64,000 nt of DNA from the NCBI RefSeq assembly GCF_014898055.3, contig NW_023603184.1, forward strand, positions 151,160,149-151,224,148, read 5' to 3'. Shown one piece after another: positions 1 to 12,800 of the stretch. How positions within the stretch are numbered: position 1 is the stretch's first letter; each line of letters starts with the position of its first letter. This stretch comes from Talpa occidentalis. Its lineage: Eukaryota > Chordata > Mammalia > Eulipotyphla > Talpidae. Below the pieces are notes generated by a model. That model had not been told where the DNA came from. It saw nothing but the letters and a program-made list of their open reading frames with translations, and did no database searches. A program made the position numbers and the translations under genes.

Positions 1-3000
1 TGGACCTCGCGCCCCCCCACCTGACCGTTCTCTGCGGGGTCTCCTGGGCCGTGAAACTCCCCCGAGCCGCAGGCCACGGCCCCAGCAGTGTAGGTAGGTC
101 CCCCCACTTCCAAGTCGTCCTGAGGGGGGCCCGAGGTCAGGAGTCAGCTGGTCTGAGTGAAATAGGGAGGCCGGTGGGGCGCAGGGGCCCAGGGGCTCTG
201 CCTTCCTCCCGGGCCTGACTCTGGGGGGCGTGGGCATGGACAGCTGCACAGGGCACCCCAAGCTCTGGGGGCCGAGGTGCTGATCCTGCTGCCACTGGAG
301 GGAAACATGCGTGCGTGTGAGTGTGTGCGTGCGTGCACATGCTGGAGCCGGGCCAGCCCCGCGGGCGGGCAAGTGCAGGGCAGCACCGTGGGGCTGCCGT
401 CCGCGCTGACCAGGCGGTGAAGAGGCCGCCGCGCTGCTGCCTGTGGCTCCTGAGCAAGCGTCGCCCGGTAGATTGTGAAATTCAGGGTTTTTCTGCAGAA
501 AGTGTGCAAAGTAAGGTGTGAGCGAGGAAGCATGTGCGTTGCTGGCAGGCCCGGGTGCGGGGCCGTCCCAGGCCGCCTGGCTCCCCGCCGTCCGCGGGCT
601 GGGCCTGCTCATCAGGCTTCCCCCGGGCGGCAGCCCCCAGGGCCGCTGAGGTCGCCGCCCGGTGTGGTGGCACAAGCTGCCCTGCACGCGGGCACCTACT
701 CCCCCCGTGGAGGGCGAGCTCCAGCCAGCCCCGCGCTCCGGCCAGCCCCGCGGAGCAGAGGCCGAGCCCCTGCAGAGCGTTCCTGTGCCCCAGCAGTGCC
801 AGGTGTGCCGCTCAGGCTTTGGGTATCACCGTCTTCTAGAAAAACATGCGCACGTAGCTCCCTGCCCCCGTCCGCCTGCCTGTCTGGCATCTGTCTGCCT
901 GCCTGCCTTGCATCTGCTTGGCGTCTGTCTGCCTGGCATCTGTCTGCCCAGCTGGGCTTGGCGTTGGCGGGTGTGTCCGGCTAGAGCGTGAGGTCGGGGT
1001 CCTCCCTCCGCACCCCCGCTGGCCCAGCAGCCCCACCCTCATGCCCTCGCGCTGCAGAGCTGGTCCGTGGGTGGCTCCGCCGGGCCTTGCCTGTCCCAGC
1101 ACGTCCAGCCCACGTGGGGAGCAGCGCTGCCTGGGCCTGCTGGGGAGACACATAACGTGGGCGGCCGAGGCAGCCAGAGGGAGCGGCCGGCACCTGCGCA
1201 GGCCAGGGCAGCCCCAACAAGCCCATCCAGAGGGCAGCCTGGCCAGACCGGGCGAGAGCAGGCGCCAGCGCGAGCCAGGCAGGGCGTGGCCGGGAAGTCG
1301 TGTGACCGGGGGAGTGTGTGCGCGAGAGCGTGTGAGCGTGTGTGTGCAGACTCATCTGAAGCCAGCGCCCTCCCCAAGCCGACCAGGGCCCAGCCCCGAG
1401 GGGCCCCTTCCCCTGATGACCCCGCGCTCCGGGGTGAGCCCCAGAGGTGGCAAGGGCTGGACGTGGCACTGGTGCCTCAATCACCCCGTGCGGCCTGCGG
1501 GCCCCGGTCACACCGGGAGGCCAGGCCTGCAGGTGGGCGCGTGGGAGGACGCCTCCGGACAGAGGGAGCGGACAGGCTGGGCTGCTGGCCACGTGGGGCG
1601 CTGCCTTGGACACACGTGTCACGAGGCCTTGGGGCGCAGCCGTAGCTGCAGCCTCCGCGCTGCCCGCGGGGGGCAGGACCTGGAGGGAGGGTGGGAGGCC
1701 GCTGTGTGGCCCCCGCAGCATCTCGCAGGCCTGGGCAGGGCAGGCGGCGGGGCTGGGGACGTGAGTCTGTCCTCTGGCCCGAAGTCCGGCAAGGCCCCCC
1801 TGCACTCGGGAGAGTCCCAGGACGCCCCTGAACGCATCTCCCCAAGATGCGCCCGCAGGTGCTGGACGATCCCGAGAAGGCGGCCGCAGCCCCTCCGAGC
1901 AGCCAATCCAGCTCCGGCTTGTCTACACGCGCGGCTTGTCTACACACTCAGTCCCCTCGCGTGTCTACAGCCGCATTTCAGCCTCAGTCCAAACACCCAG
2001 CCGGGCGCGGGCCAGCACAGGGAGCCCCTGGTGATGTTCTTGGGGTTCGGGAGTGAAATAGCAGCCCTGAGCGCACCCCAGTTCCCTGGCGCGACACCTG
2101 GTGCAGGCGCCACATAGCCCAGTGGCCCCACGACCAGGCCTGCACTCGGGGTGCCCCGGGGTCACCTCCACCCCGCAGAGCCCCCCTCCCGCCTCGGGCC
2201 TCCGGGCAGGTGCGGGACAAGGCAGCTCGCAACCACCCTTACGGCCCTGGGGACCCCACCGTGGGCATCGCACCCTTTCACCAAGCCGAGCTGCTCGGCC
2301 AGTCCTGCCGCCTCTGGAGCCCAGCTCCCCACGAAATTCGTGGGGTTCACCAGCGTCGCCCGCCTGTCCCTCCTGCCCAAGGCTCAGCGGGCCCGGGGTG
2401 GCAGGAGCGGAGGACGAGGTCTCAGGGCGGTGGCCCCGGGAAGGGCCTCACTGCTCCGCCCTCGGGGGCGCGGCGCTGGGCGGTCGGGCCAGAGGGGCGC
2501 TCCCAGGAGACGGCGAGGCCGGCGTGGGCAGGGGTGAGGTGGTGAGGGGGGGGGTTGCTGGGCGTGCGCCAGAGGCCAGGCTGGTGGCCCGGGCTGCGGT
2601 CTGTGAGCCCGGGGTGGGCGGGGAGGCCCAGGCGGGGCTCAGGGCAGAGGTGGCAGCGCCCTGGGGGTCACCTGGCACAGGGGGGTGGAGCCATGCAGTC
2701 CCGGGGGTGTCGGTGAGCAGGAGGGGGCTCAGGAGGTGGCCCGGCCTGCGGGCACCCGCCCCCTGCCCGCCCTGGGACCTTGGGAAACCCCTCCAGGAGG
2801 CAGCGCTTCCTCTGCGCCCCAGGCTCGTGCCCAGGCTCCCTGCCCCTGCCCCGCCCGGGGCCTCTCCCCTCCCAGGCGCTGCCCCCTGCGCCTCTGGAGA
2901 AGAACCGACTCTGGGCGGCTCCTCAGCTCCGACAGGAGCTCAGCCCGGCCCCGCGCGCTCGCTCAGTTAGTTGCTCCCGGCGCTGGCAGGAGGGAAATGA

Positions 3001-6000
3001 CCGTCTCCCCAGACTTCTTCCAGAGCTCCTGGGAGAACGTGACCGCTTCTCTGGGAAGCCAGAGGCCAGGCCTGGGGAGCTCGTGGCTGCCTCCGAGCTG
3101 CAGGGGCCCCCACAGTGTGTGGGGGCGGTGGGAGCCCCAGGAGGGGGCCGGGCTCAGAGCTGGCCCAGGCACAGTCCCGGGTGTCCACGGGCGGCCGTTG
3201 CGGGGCCCGGCTGAGCACCCGCCGGCGCCAGGGCTCCAGGCAGATGCCCCCGGAGGAGGGCCTGGCCCTGTGCCTGAGGAGGGCCGTGGAGACCACACGA
3301 GAGCACCAGCGGGGGGGCGGGCACGGGGCACCGGGGCGTCCGGGTGTGGGACGACCCCAAGCCGGGCTCAGGCTGCAGCGGCCACGGCCCGCTTCGGGGA
3401 GGGGGTCACCAGGCGTCCCTCCCACAGCGAGGGCCCCGGCCACAGGCCCCGCACCTGCCGCTGCTGGCCTAGGCGGCACCTCGGCACAGAGGCCGTCGCG
3501 GGGAGAGCCCAGCCCCTCCCCACAGCCCTTGCCCTTTGCTTCCGCAGACCCTGCTGGCCCCAGCCCAGGCGCCCGGCTCCTGCCACGCAGACGGGCCCTG
3601 CCCGAAAGGCCCACCACGCCCTGGACACAGCCCGAGAGCCGCACCGGGCCCAGCCGCGTCCCCCTGGGCGCTGGGGAGGGGAGCAGGGGAGTGTCCCGGG
3701 CACCGTCCCTGCCCTGAGACCCGCGGGGGGCGGGGGGCCCGCGGCTGAGCTGGGGGGCTGCCTTCAGAATGACGCCTCGAGGGAGCCCGGCCTGCGCCAG
3801 CTCGGGCAGGAGCGCCCAGTCTCGCCGGGGCTGAGCTTGAGCACGAACACGTGTGCACGTGTCCAGCCCTGAGCGCGCCCAGGAGCAAGTTGGGGGAACA
3901 GTGGGTGGGCCTGGAGGGGCCCGGGCCGCTTCGGCACCTCAGGCGAGGCTGCGGGGCCAAGGACCGGCAGCCGCCCACAGCCCGCGAGGGAGACGAGGCC
4001 CCGTGCAGGGCCCACAGCCCCGCGGCTCCTGGGGCCCCGACTGAGGCCCTGGTCATGGGCCTGGGGGCCTCTGGGCGCTCCGGGCGGGCCGAGCCCTCCA
4101 GCCGGCGGCAGCTCTGGCTGGGCAGCGTTCCCCCGGACTCGCCTGCCAACTAGCCTGCTTCGTCATGGAGACGGGCCCGACGGTGTCCATCGGGGCGTGA
4201 AGCCGCGCCAGGGCGCACGACACACGCACAGCCTCTGCTTCCAGCCCGGGAAAGCCCGTCGTCTTGCAAATAAGATCTCCCGCCGGCGAGAGCAGAGCTG
4301 CGGCGTGTGGGGCGACCGCCCTGTCCTGGCCGGAGCAAGGGCGGTCCAGACGACGGGCGGCTCCCGGCTGCCTGGCCCGAGACCCAAGCTCGTCCGCCGA
4401 GCCTGCCCCGCGCGGCCCTCGGCCCACAGCCCCGGTGCCCGGACGACAGCGGGACCGACGCAGTCCTGTCACCCCCTCCGGGCCTTGGGCCGGCCTCCCT
4501 CGCCCCCGTGGCCCCTCCCTCACGAGGCCCGGGGGCGCCTGCCCTCCTGCCCAGCGTCTGTCTCTGGGCTCCAGGGCCAGCGACCAGCATTCCCTTTCAG
4601 GCTTCGCTCTGCTCAGCCCGCCCCGATGACTGCCCGCCCCGATGACTGCCCTGGCTTCCCGAGGCCACCAGGCCCTGGACGCCGGCCCTTTGCAGCGTGG
4701 CAGGCCCGGCTCTCCTGCGGGTCTCTGTGGTCCCCACACCGGGCAGGTGGGCCGCACCCTCCTCAGCCTGAGCCCCAGCTCGGCCTCCCCTGGGGACCCT
4801 CGGAGCGGCACCCCCTCACACAGGGCCACTTCTGCATCTGCTGCGGGCCACCCCGGGACCCGCGCCTGGCTCGTCAAGCCCGTGGGCTCTGCAGGGCGTC
4901 CCCACCGGGCCCCCAGAGCGGCCGCTGCGCCCGACGCGGCTGCCAGCAGCACCGGGACACAGGCCGGGAGGAGCTGAGACGGCCCCAGAGCCCCTGTTGT
5001 GACGCGGGTCGCGCCGGAGGCCACACTGCCAACAGCTCCCAGGCGCGCTCGGACCCCAAGGCTGTGCCCTTGGCCGCTCCAGGGCGACACCCGCGCCTCG
5101 CGGAGTTGCCGTTGGACTCAGCACGGGCTGTGCCTGCGCAGGTGGTGTCCCGGCCTCGCGCCCCCTGCTCGCGGGCCTTGCTCCGGGCGGCTCTGCAGCG
5201 GGACCTGCCCCGGCCCGGGGTGGACGGCCCAGGCGGTGCCGGAGCCTCCCCGCTCGGGCCGCGCTGGAGAAGGTCCTCCCGCCCAGCCCTGCCCGGCCAC
5301 GCGGCTCCAGCCCTTCGCGGAAGGCAGGGCCTCGAAGTCAGCCCCGACGTCTGACAGGCTGCGGGGGGCGGCTGACGGGACAAGCAGTAATGACGGGTAG
5401 CAGCTCCAGCCGCTTAGCCACAGCGTGCGCGCCCCGCCCCTCCCCGGCCGCCCCGCCTCTCCCGCGCCCGCCCACCCCGCAGGCTGTCAGGGGCCGCCTG
5501 CTCCTGGGCTCGCTTCCTCGCCGCCGGCTGGCCAGCGCCTGGAGGGAGAGCGCTGTCCCCTGGGCCGAAGGTGCCCCACCAGCCTCAGGACCCTGGGGGG
5601 CCGCCTGGTCTCCTGCAGAGGGCCGGGCGCCCCGAGGGGTGTCCCTGTGAAGAGCAACCAGGCAAGTCTGGGGAGACCAAGAGGGGCAGGCGCAGACAGG
5701 CCCAGGTCTCCCCGCGGGCGGCCCCAGCCCCGGGCTGCCCTTCCTCCTCAGGAGCGCTTTGCTCGGCAAGAATCCCCGCTGCCACCCCGGGCTGCCGGTT
5801 TTTAGAGTGTTTTTCTTTAGCAGAGAAAAATCAATACCGCTTTCAAGGAAACATTTGCAGATGAATAGACTCTGCTTTCACCCAAGGGCACCAGGCAACA
5901 AACGTCACATAAAATTAGTGTGTGGGGCCTGCAGGTGGGAGACGCAGGCCCAGGAGGGCCAGGAGGCCCCAGGCGGCGCAGATGCTGGGGTCCGGCTCCC

Positions 6001-8100
6001 TGCACCTGCCCCCAGTCTCGCTGCCCCCAAGCCCAGGCAGTGCCCAGGCCCCGGGGTCCGGTGTCTCCTGTGGTGAGCCCACCCCGCAGGCAGGCCCGGG
6101 GCAGGGCCCGACAGCAGCAGCCTCTCTGCTCTGACATGGGTGGGCCTGGCCTGGGTGGGAGCGCGGTGGGCGCAGGGGGCATGGCTCAGCCTGCCACCCA
6201 CACCCCTCAGCCCCGGGAGCAGGAATGCGCAGGTCACAGCCTGTCCAGGCGGCCAGCGGTGCTCAGGGAGTTGGCTAGAGACTCAGTGAGCACCGCAGTC
6301 CCTGCTCCGGGGCGGCGCCTGCCCGCGAGTGCTGTCTGTGGTGGCTCAGATACACCCACCAAGCCGGGGGTGCTGAGCCCCAGGCCTTGGCCCAGGTGCC
6401 TCCTGGGCTGCGGTCAGCCTCACGTGACCTACCCTAAGTCCAGCAGGGCTCACAGGTGTGGGGTGGCAGGGGACCCACCCACTCTTCACACCACTGCCAG
6501 GTTAAGTGTTCCTGACCGGAGGCGTCCTCACAGCCTGGCCCCCCTCCCGGACCCACGGCCTCAGCCCGGACATGGAGGATTGAGGGCAGCTGTGGTTGCT
6601 GGGTGGAGACCCGCAGGAGGCCTGGCCCCGGAGTGGACGGAGGTCAGCCTCTGCTGGGGCCCAGAGCCACCCCTCCATCTCGCCTCAAAGCCAGTTGCAG
6701 CCAGCCTACCTCGGGGCCTCTACCTGCAGACGCTCCACCTCCAGAGCTCTGCCCAAGTCCAGAGGAGGGCAGAGCTAGGGCCCCCAGCTCACCAGGCGGC
6801 AGCCCTCACCACTGGGTCTCTGGTCCTGCTGCTCCCTGGTCCTGCGGTGGCGGGGGGCCTTGCCTTCTGCAGAGACCCCAGGTGGGCGCATGCAGAGCCC
6901 CGGGCTGTGACCCGGGCCCCGGGGGACGGTCAGGAGCCAACTCTCCTGCTTGCACTGGACCAGAGCTGGGGCAGCTCTGGAGGGGCGTCCGTCACGGTGT
7001 CCTCTCCTGGACAGGCGGGAGCCGGGCACAGCCCAGCCCATGCTCAATCCACTGGGGAGACACGGCTGGAGGATGGAGTCTTTGAACAAGGAACTGAAAC
7101 CCATAGAGAAGCCAGACATCCCAGAACCGGAATAGGCAAAAGCTAAAGTGAAAAAGCTTCTCAAGGACTCAACTTGCCCAGGATGCTGCAGGAGGCAGGG
7201 CCTGGGTACCTGAAGGGCCCAGGGGTGCCCGGGAGGAGACAGACCAGAGAGAAGAGAGCAGGCTCGAGGGGCCGACGGCAGGACGGGTGTGTGGAAGTCG
7301 GGGGGTGGGGGATCCCGCAACCTAGAAATTATGTGGAAATCATTCAAAAATGAAGGCAAAAACAGTGACGCTGTCAAATAAAAGTAAACTGGCAGCCGGA
7401 GACACTGACCGTGGAGCGCTATTAAAGGAAGAGCCGCAGCCAGAAGAGACGTCCCAGCTGCAGTGGGCGCTGCGGGGGGAGCCGAGCAGGGACGGACACC
7501 GCTGGGCCCGAGGCCACGGCCGACTAGAGCAGCTGCAACTCTGTGTCAGCTTCGTAAAACAGGAAAACAGAGAAAGGGCAGGAGCGAGGCAGGGAATCGT
7601 GTTCCATTTCTCCTTCTCTGAGGTCTGGTGCGAGGTTCGGAGTCTGTTTTAGCTCCCGCACCAAATTAGACTCGCGAGACATTGCGAGACGGGACAGGCC
7701 TGCGAGTGCATGGGGGAGGGGCGAGCAGAATCTCAGACCTCAGTGCTGGCTGCAAGCTTGAGGAAAAGGGCCGGGCATGGGCAGGAAGAGCCTCGGGCTG
7801 AGCAGGTGCTGAGAGTCGGAGCCAGGCCCCCCATCCCAAGCACCGGGTACCCCAGGCAAGGAATCCCGATAGGCAGGAATGGCCTGACTGCATTGCTCCA
7901 GCCCAGGCTTGACTGAGGGGTTGGGGGAGATGTGGCCTCTGCAGGCCCCAGGTGGACCCTCAGGCGCTGCCCCAGCTGCCCCCCTACAGCGGCCACTCCT
8001 GAACACCTCTGAGGCTCCCACACTTGTGCTGCTTTGGCTGTGGCAGAAGCCCCACTCTACAGCAGACAAGTCAAGGGTGCGTACCTGAACCTCTAGGCAA
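1..8100. other. GC-rich intergenic DNA, no gene recognised
   Basis: Stop-poor, CpG-rich sequence lying 3' of NDUFA10. Many overlapping open frames exist on both strands, but none resembles a known protein and all have the Pro/Ala/Gly/Arg-rich composition expected of random GC-rich DNA. Small local repeats are present, including a (GT)-rich patch near 305-340 and a 16-bp direct duplication at 4,621-4,650. I see no tRNA, rRNA or splice-supported exon chain. An unannotated lncRNA cannot be excluded. Confidence 0.6.
875..955 (+). repeat. Short CTGCCTGTCTGGCATCTGT-type minisatellite
   Basis: The sequence alternates CTGC/CTGT tetramers with a recurring TGGCATCTGTCTGCC core, about four degenerate copies in roughly 80 bp. 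It lies in intergenic GC-rich DNA and has no evident function. Confidence 0.6.
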
Positions 8101-9095
8101 TCTCTACAAGAAAAACACAAAAATATAAACTAAGTATCCAATAAAGAGGTTCCTGGAAAGCACTGGCTAAGTAATGCTTCCTCGACACAAAAGGAATGGG
8201 GTGAAAACAGATGGGACAGATCAATCAGCAAGACTAAAAGAATTTCACCAGTAATTACATTAAATGTAAATGGACCAAAATCAAAGATCTGAGCACATTA
8301 AATGGATGCATCATAACCACACACGACGTGACGTTGAGACCCGTGGCTGTGCCTCAGCAGAACTCACTTTGTGGGAGAATCTGTTGAGGGAACGCCTATT
8401 TTTAACTAGATAATTTTGTATTCTAGACCAGAATGGCACTCAATTGAGAAGTCTTACAATTTTGCAGGATCTAATTATGGTGAAACATTCAAATGAGTCA
8501 TAAATATAATTTTTTGACAAGTTTAAGCTTATAAATATATTTGTCAAAAAATGTACTCTGAAAGGAAGCATAAAGATAGTGCCTATGAAAACATTTGGCT
8601 TGAAATGTTTACACATTTATGTAGGAGTAAAACCAAGTTCTCCTATTTAGTAGAATCACCCCGTGCTGACTTGATACCTCACATCAGTAGAAAGAATATT
8701 TTCTCAATTAAACATATGATGAGCAATGAACAATTTAAGTGTCTACAACTTCCAATTTAGTGAAACAAGTTAAAAATTTGAAGACTAATTTTATGAAAAG
8801 ATAAAAATATAAGAGCTAAAAAGGTAGATTTCATGGGGCATGGCAAGGCCATGGGCAAATCCAGCGTGAGTCCACATCCAGCTGCAGCGTCATTATGGCA
8901 GTGCGCAGAGAACTAATTTAGAGACACTTCTTTTATTTTGTGTTAATGAACACAGACACGCTTTATTTTCAGCCAGAATTTCATTTCTGAAACTTGCTTG
9001 TTAATAGAACTACTTTATGGGCCCAGCAATGTGATATAATTATTTGGCTGTTCATTAATTACTCAATTTGCATCTCTGCATCATTTTTAGTGTCC
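8101..9095. repeat. AT-rich island with an L1-like fragment
   Basis: About 1 kb of AT-rich DNA embedded in GC-rich sequence. Around 8,215-8,300 the text contains ACATTAAATGTAAATGGACC, which on the plus strand reads as the conserved start of L1 ORF2 (Leu-Asn-Val-Asn-Gly). I infer an old L1 piece there. The rest (8,300-9,095) is unassigned old repeat-like DNA. It includes an 11-bp inverted repeat (TTTTTTGACAA and TTGTCAAAAAA) near 8,510-8,549. No gene is visible. Confidence 0.5.
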
Positions 9096-9559
9096 CCTCA
9101 CTCCCAGCTCGGCCTGTTTGATGGTGTCCCTGGAAGCCCAGCAGTCTGAGTCCCACTGAAAATCGGGGTGATGGTGGTGGCCCTTCTCAGATGGCTCAGC
9201 ATCTGAAGGGAGGAGTTGGCCAGGGCAGTGCCATGGCTGTGTGGCGCAGGGACAACCAGCCCACGGAAGACCAGCTCCGGCCAGAGGCCACCGTCTCCTC
9301 TGGACGGGCGTGTGGCCAGGCTGGGGGACCTGTGGCCGTGGAAAGCCCTGAGCTGATGGGCCGGAGCTGTGTGGACTCTGAAGACATGTCCTGTTTAAAA
9401 GCCCAGCGCCTCGAGAAGTGGTGATGAAGGCAGGTGAGAAGGTGAGAGGGTGAGAGGCCTCGTGGAGACTGGACAGAGGTGGCGAGACCCCTGCCTTTTG
9501 GGGCAGGGTAAGGAAAAATGTCAGGCTTTTCTGCCCTCCTGTCATCAGGACAGATGATG

Positions 9560-9665
9560 GATCCCTGCGGTCCTGAACGCATGCCTGATGGTGGGCACCT
9601 GTGGTAGGGTGTGGGCATAGGTAGATGGGCTTTTAAGGGCGGTGTCACAGGGACGCCAGCAGAAG

Positions 9666-9731
<66 letters not shown>

Positions 9732-9885
9732 CCGGAGAGCCCAGAGAGTGAAGACTTGCTGGGAGCTGGGAGACCTGCCCGCCTTCTGGCTCCCCGGCAC
9801 CCCTACCTGCCGTGCACCCGGTAAATCCCAATAAAAGCCTGCAAAAGCCACTGAGGACTCTCTGACTCCTCCTTCATCCGGTCTG
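9560..9885 (+). mobile_element. LTR-like repeat, copy 1 (shared with 40,615-40,925)
   Basis: This stretch is homologous to 40,615-40,925. Both copies contain GCCTGATGG-GGGCACC, a TTTTAAGGG or TTATAGGGG box, GGCG(T/G)GTCAC, then CCAATAAAAGCCTG or TCAATAAAAGCCTG followed by AAAAGCCAC(T/C)GAGG. A TATA-like box about 200 bp upstream of an AATAAA signal is the layout expected of an LTR with its U3-R-U5 parts. A (GA)n expansion interrupts this copy. The family name and the exact ends are unknown. The preceding 9,096-9,555 is unassigned. Confidence 0.55.
9668..9730 (+). repeat. (GA)n microsatellite
   Basis: An uninterrupted GA dinucleotide run of about 63 bp inside the LTR-like repeat. The homologous copy near 40.74 kb has only GACACAGAGACAGG at this point, so the expansion is specific to this copy. 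It is likely polymorphic in length. Confidence 0.95.
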
Positions 9886-12800
9886 CGGGGTCATAGAACA
9901 CCTGCTCAGTGTCATTCCTGTCCTTACAGGGCTCTGCCAGGAAGAGCAGGCGGCGGCCAGCAGCCCCTCACGCTGGGCAACCTGCAGGCGCAAACAGGAC
10001 TGAACCAGCGCTGCAGGCAGGAAAGGCAGAGACGCGGGCGCGCCGCGGCAGTCAGGGCGGGTGGACAGTCTAGCCGGGCTCTGGGAGACGGACAGCAAGG
10101 TGGGGAAGGTTCACTGTGTTCCCAGGCGCCTTGGGCTGTGAACTGAACCCCAGAACTGGCCCAGAGCCCCCCAGAGGAAGAAGCGGGGCGGCCGGGGAAC
10201 CCACGGGGGCTGTGGGGCCCGAGCAGGCTCTCAGTCTGGTCTCCGTGGCAGCGAGTGTCGTGCAGGGCAGCAGTGCCAGGGTGATCAAGCCTGAGGTTAG
10301 TCTAACCTGCAGGTGGGGGTAGGATGCTCTTGGGGAGACCCGGGGGCATGTTTGAGGGCACGTGCAGCCGCAGGAGCCAGTCCAGTCCCTGAAGACAGGC
10401 TGCCCGGCACCTGAGGCTTTGCACGCGCCCCTGTGGTTGTGGACACCCGGAGCGTGGGCGTGCGCACCTGACCTAGAGGCCGGGGCACAAGTGGTGGTGG
10501 TAGCGGCCGAGCGGCCGACTGCACAGGCACTGAGGCCAGAGGCAGCGCAGAGGTTAGTGGGGGTCTAGGGGAGCCGGCTGTCCGCCTCCCGGCCCCCTGC
10601 CCGGCCGCCCCCACCTGTGTGCCGGGGCCCCAAGAGCATTAAAGCCTGGACAGCCCCCGAGGGCACTGGGTCCCTACCGGCCCGGCTGCCCCGTGCCTGC
10701 GGGCACCACACTGTCCCTCGCCTGACGGGCCCCCTCACCCCTGGACGGTGACCCTGCAACACGGTGCTGGAGGACGTGCACCAGGGGCCAGGATGCTGCC
10801 TGTGTCCACCTCTGGGTCCCCACGTGGCCACCGGGCCCCGTGTCTGAGGTGCCTCTGAGCGGGTGAGGCCCTCGGGGAGAGCCGCAGCCCGCAGGTCCGG
10901 CAGAGCGCGGCTCCCCAAGGGCCTCGCCGGGGGCCGGGCTCCGCTGCAGGACGGTGTGGACGAGGGAGCCGAGGAGGGGCCGGGCGCGTGGCCCAGCCGC
11001 CCTGGCCCAGGTGAGACACGCCTGGGGTGGAGGATTGCGGGGCCCGGGTCAGACATCGGGGTGACAGGATATGGGGGCCCAGCTGGGTAAACGGACGGAG
11101 CGGGGTTCTGCTGAAATGGGGCTTCCCGAGGGGCGCGGGGCCCTGGACAAGGCTTGGGAGCCGCTGCCATGAGCTCCGTCCCCGCCCAAGGCGGGCAGCT
11201 GAGTGCCGGAGGCTCTCGGGCCCGAGCGTGTGGACGCCGCAGGGAGCGCTGCGCTCGCACGGGGCGACGGGGCGGCCTGGCGGATGCCCGCGAGCGTCCC
11301 GCCCAGCCCTTCCCATCGGTCAGGGCCTGGAGACCGTCTGCGCCCTGGGAGCCCCGCCTGGCCGGAGGGGCCGCGGCCCTGCCCTGGCGCCCACCGCCCC
11401 GGGCCTGGAGGCTACAGCCCAGACGCCCCCGCGGGCTGGCGGCCGAGGCCGGGCTGCCGGGGGACTCTGCTGCGCGGGTGTGGCCAGAGGGCTGGCGCGC
11501 GCCGGGCTCTGAAGTGGAATCAAGGAATTTTCCACGTCAGGAAAGTGAAGGGCGGGGTCTGGAAAAGCAGAGTCTTCTCAGAGCTGCTGGCGGCGGCCAG
11601 GGTTGGGCTTCCTCCTCCAGGCAGAAGCGGGTTTCCCTCCGGCCACGGCGGAGGGCAGGGCGCCCTGCTGTGAGGACGCCTCCACCTGCCACCTCCAGGG
11701 CTTGGGGTCTGCAGGCCCCGCAGGGACACCCCCTGCTCCCCCAAGCCTCCTCCCTGCTGGGGGCTGCCCGGCAGCCCAGGAGCCCCGACACCCCCCTGCA
11801 TGGAGTGGGGGAGCACAGCCACCCCCATCTCGGGGCAGGTGCCTCCTGAGGCTTTGGGGCCCCTTTGGGCTACTGGGCTGAGCTTCACAGCTTCCAGAAC
11901 TCGGCGGGAGGCAGCACCTCCAAGCAGTCGGTAGCTCAAGACCACGTGACCCCGGGTCTCGAGGCCGCTGCGGACGTGGTTAGGGCCCGAAGCTCGGCTG
12001 GGGGCTCCTCCGGGCCGGTCCTGGCCAGCAAGCCCCCACGGGTCAGGAAGCAGGAGGCAGAGGGGTGGTGCTGGGAAGGCAGCAGACACCCCACCTGAGG
12101 GAGCGTCCCCCCTCTGAGGCGGCACCCTGAGGCCTGCAGCAGGGAGGGCCCAGCGTCCCCCGCCCTGGGCGTGGCCGAGGGCTGCGCGACCGCACCTGCG
12201 TGGCCCTCCAGGCCCACCTCCAGATGAGGGGCGCTCGGAGGGCGCTCAGGGCGGCGCTCCCCGGCCTGCACCCGGAGCCCCAGGGGCAGGGGGACACGTC
12301 GGGGCTGGGCCAGCCGAGGCTGTGGGGGGCGGGACAGCGGAGCCACGCCGCCGCAAACGGAGCATCTGGCAAAACCCGTTAAGTTCTCGAAACACACGTG
12401 CTGTCCCGGGACCGGGCGGAGGGACCGCGTGCCAGGGAAGCTGCATCTCCACGAGGGGCCAGGGGGGCCCCGAGGCAGCAGCGCGCAGCCCCTGACCTGG
12501 AGGGACACGGGGCCCAGCGGGACCCTGTCTGAGCCCCCACGGGGGCAGGGGCTGGGTGCCGAGGAGGGCACCCACCAACACAGCTGGAGTGACACGGGTG
12601 ACCTGGCTCCCTGCCACCCCCACAGTGCAGACCACTGGGGCTACCCCGGGCCTGTGCTGCCCTGGGCCCCAGCACCCGCCCAGCACCCACCCAGCACCCA
12701 GCCCCAGGGCTCCACCCTTTCTGCTTTGCCTCCTGGGCTCTGAGCGAAACCCCAAGGGCCCAGGAATGTGCTGGGCCCCGACCTCGCCGGTCCTGTCCAC

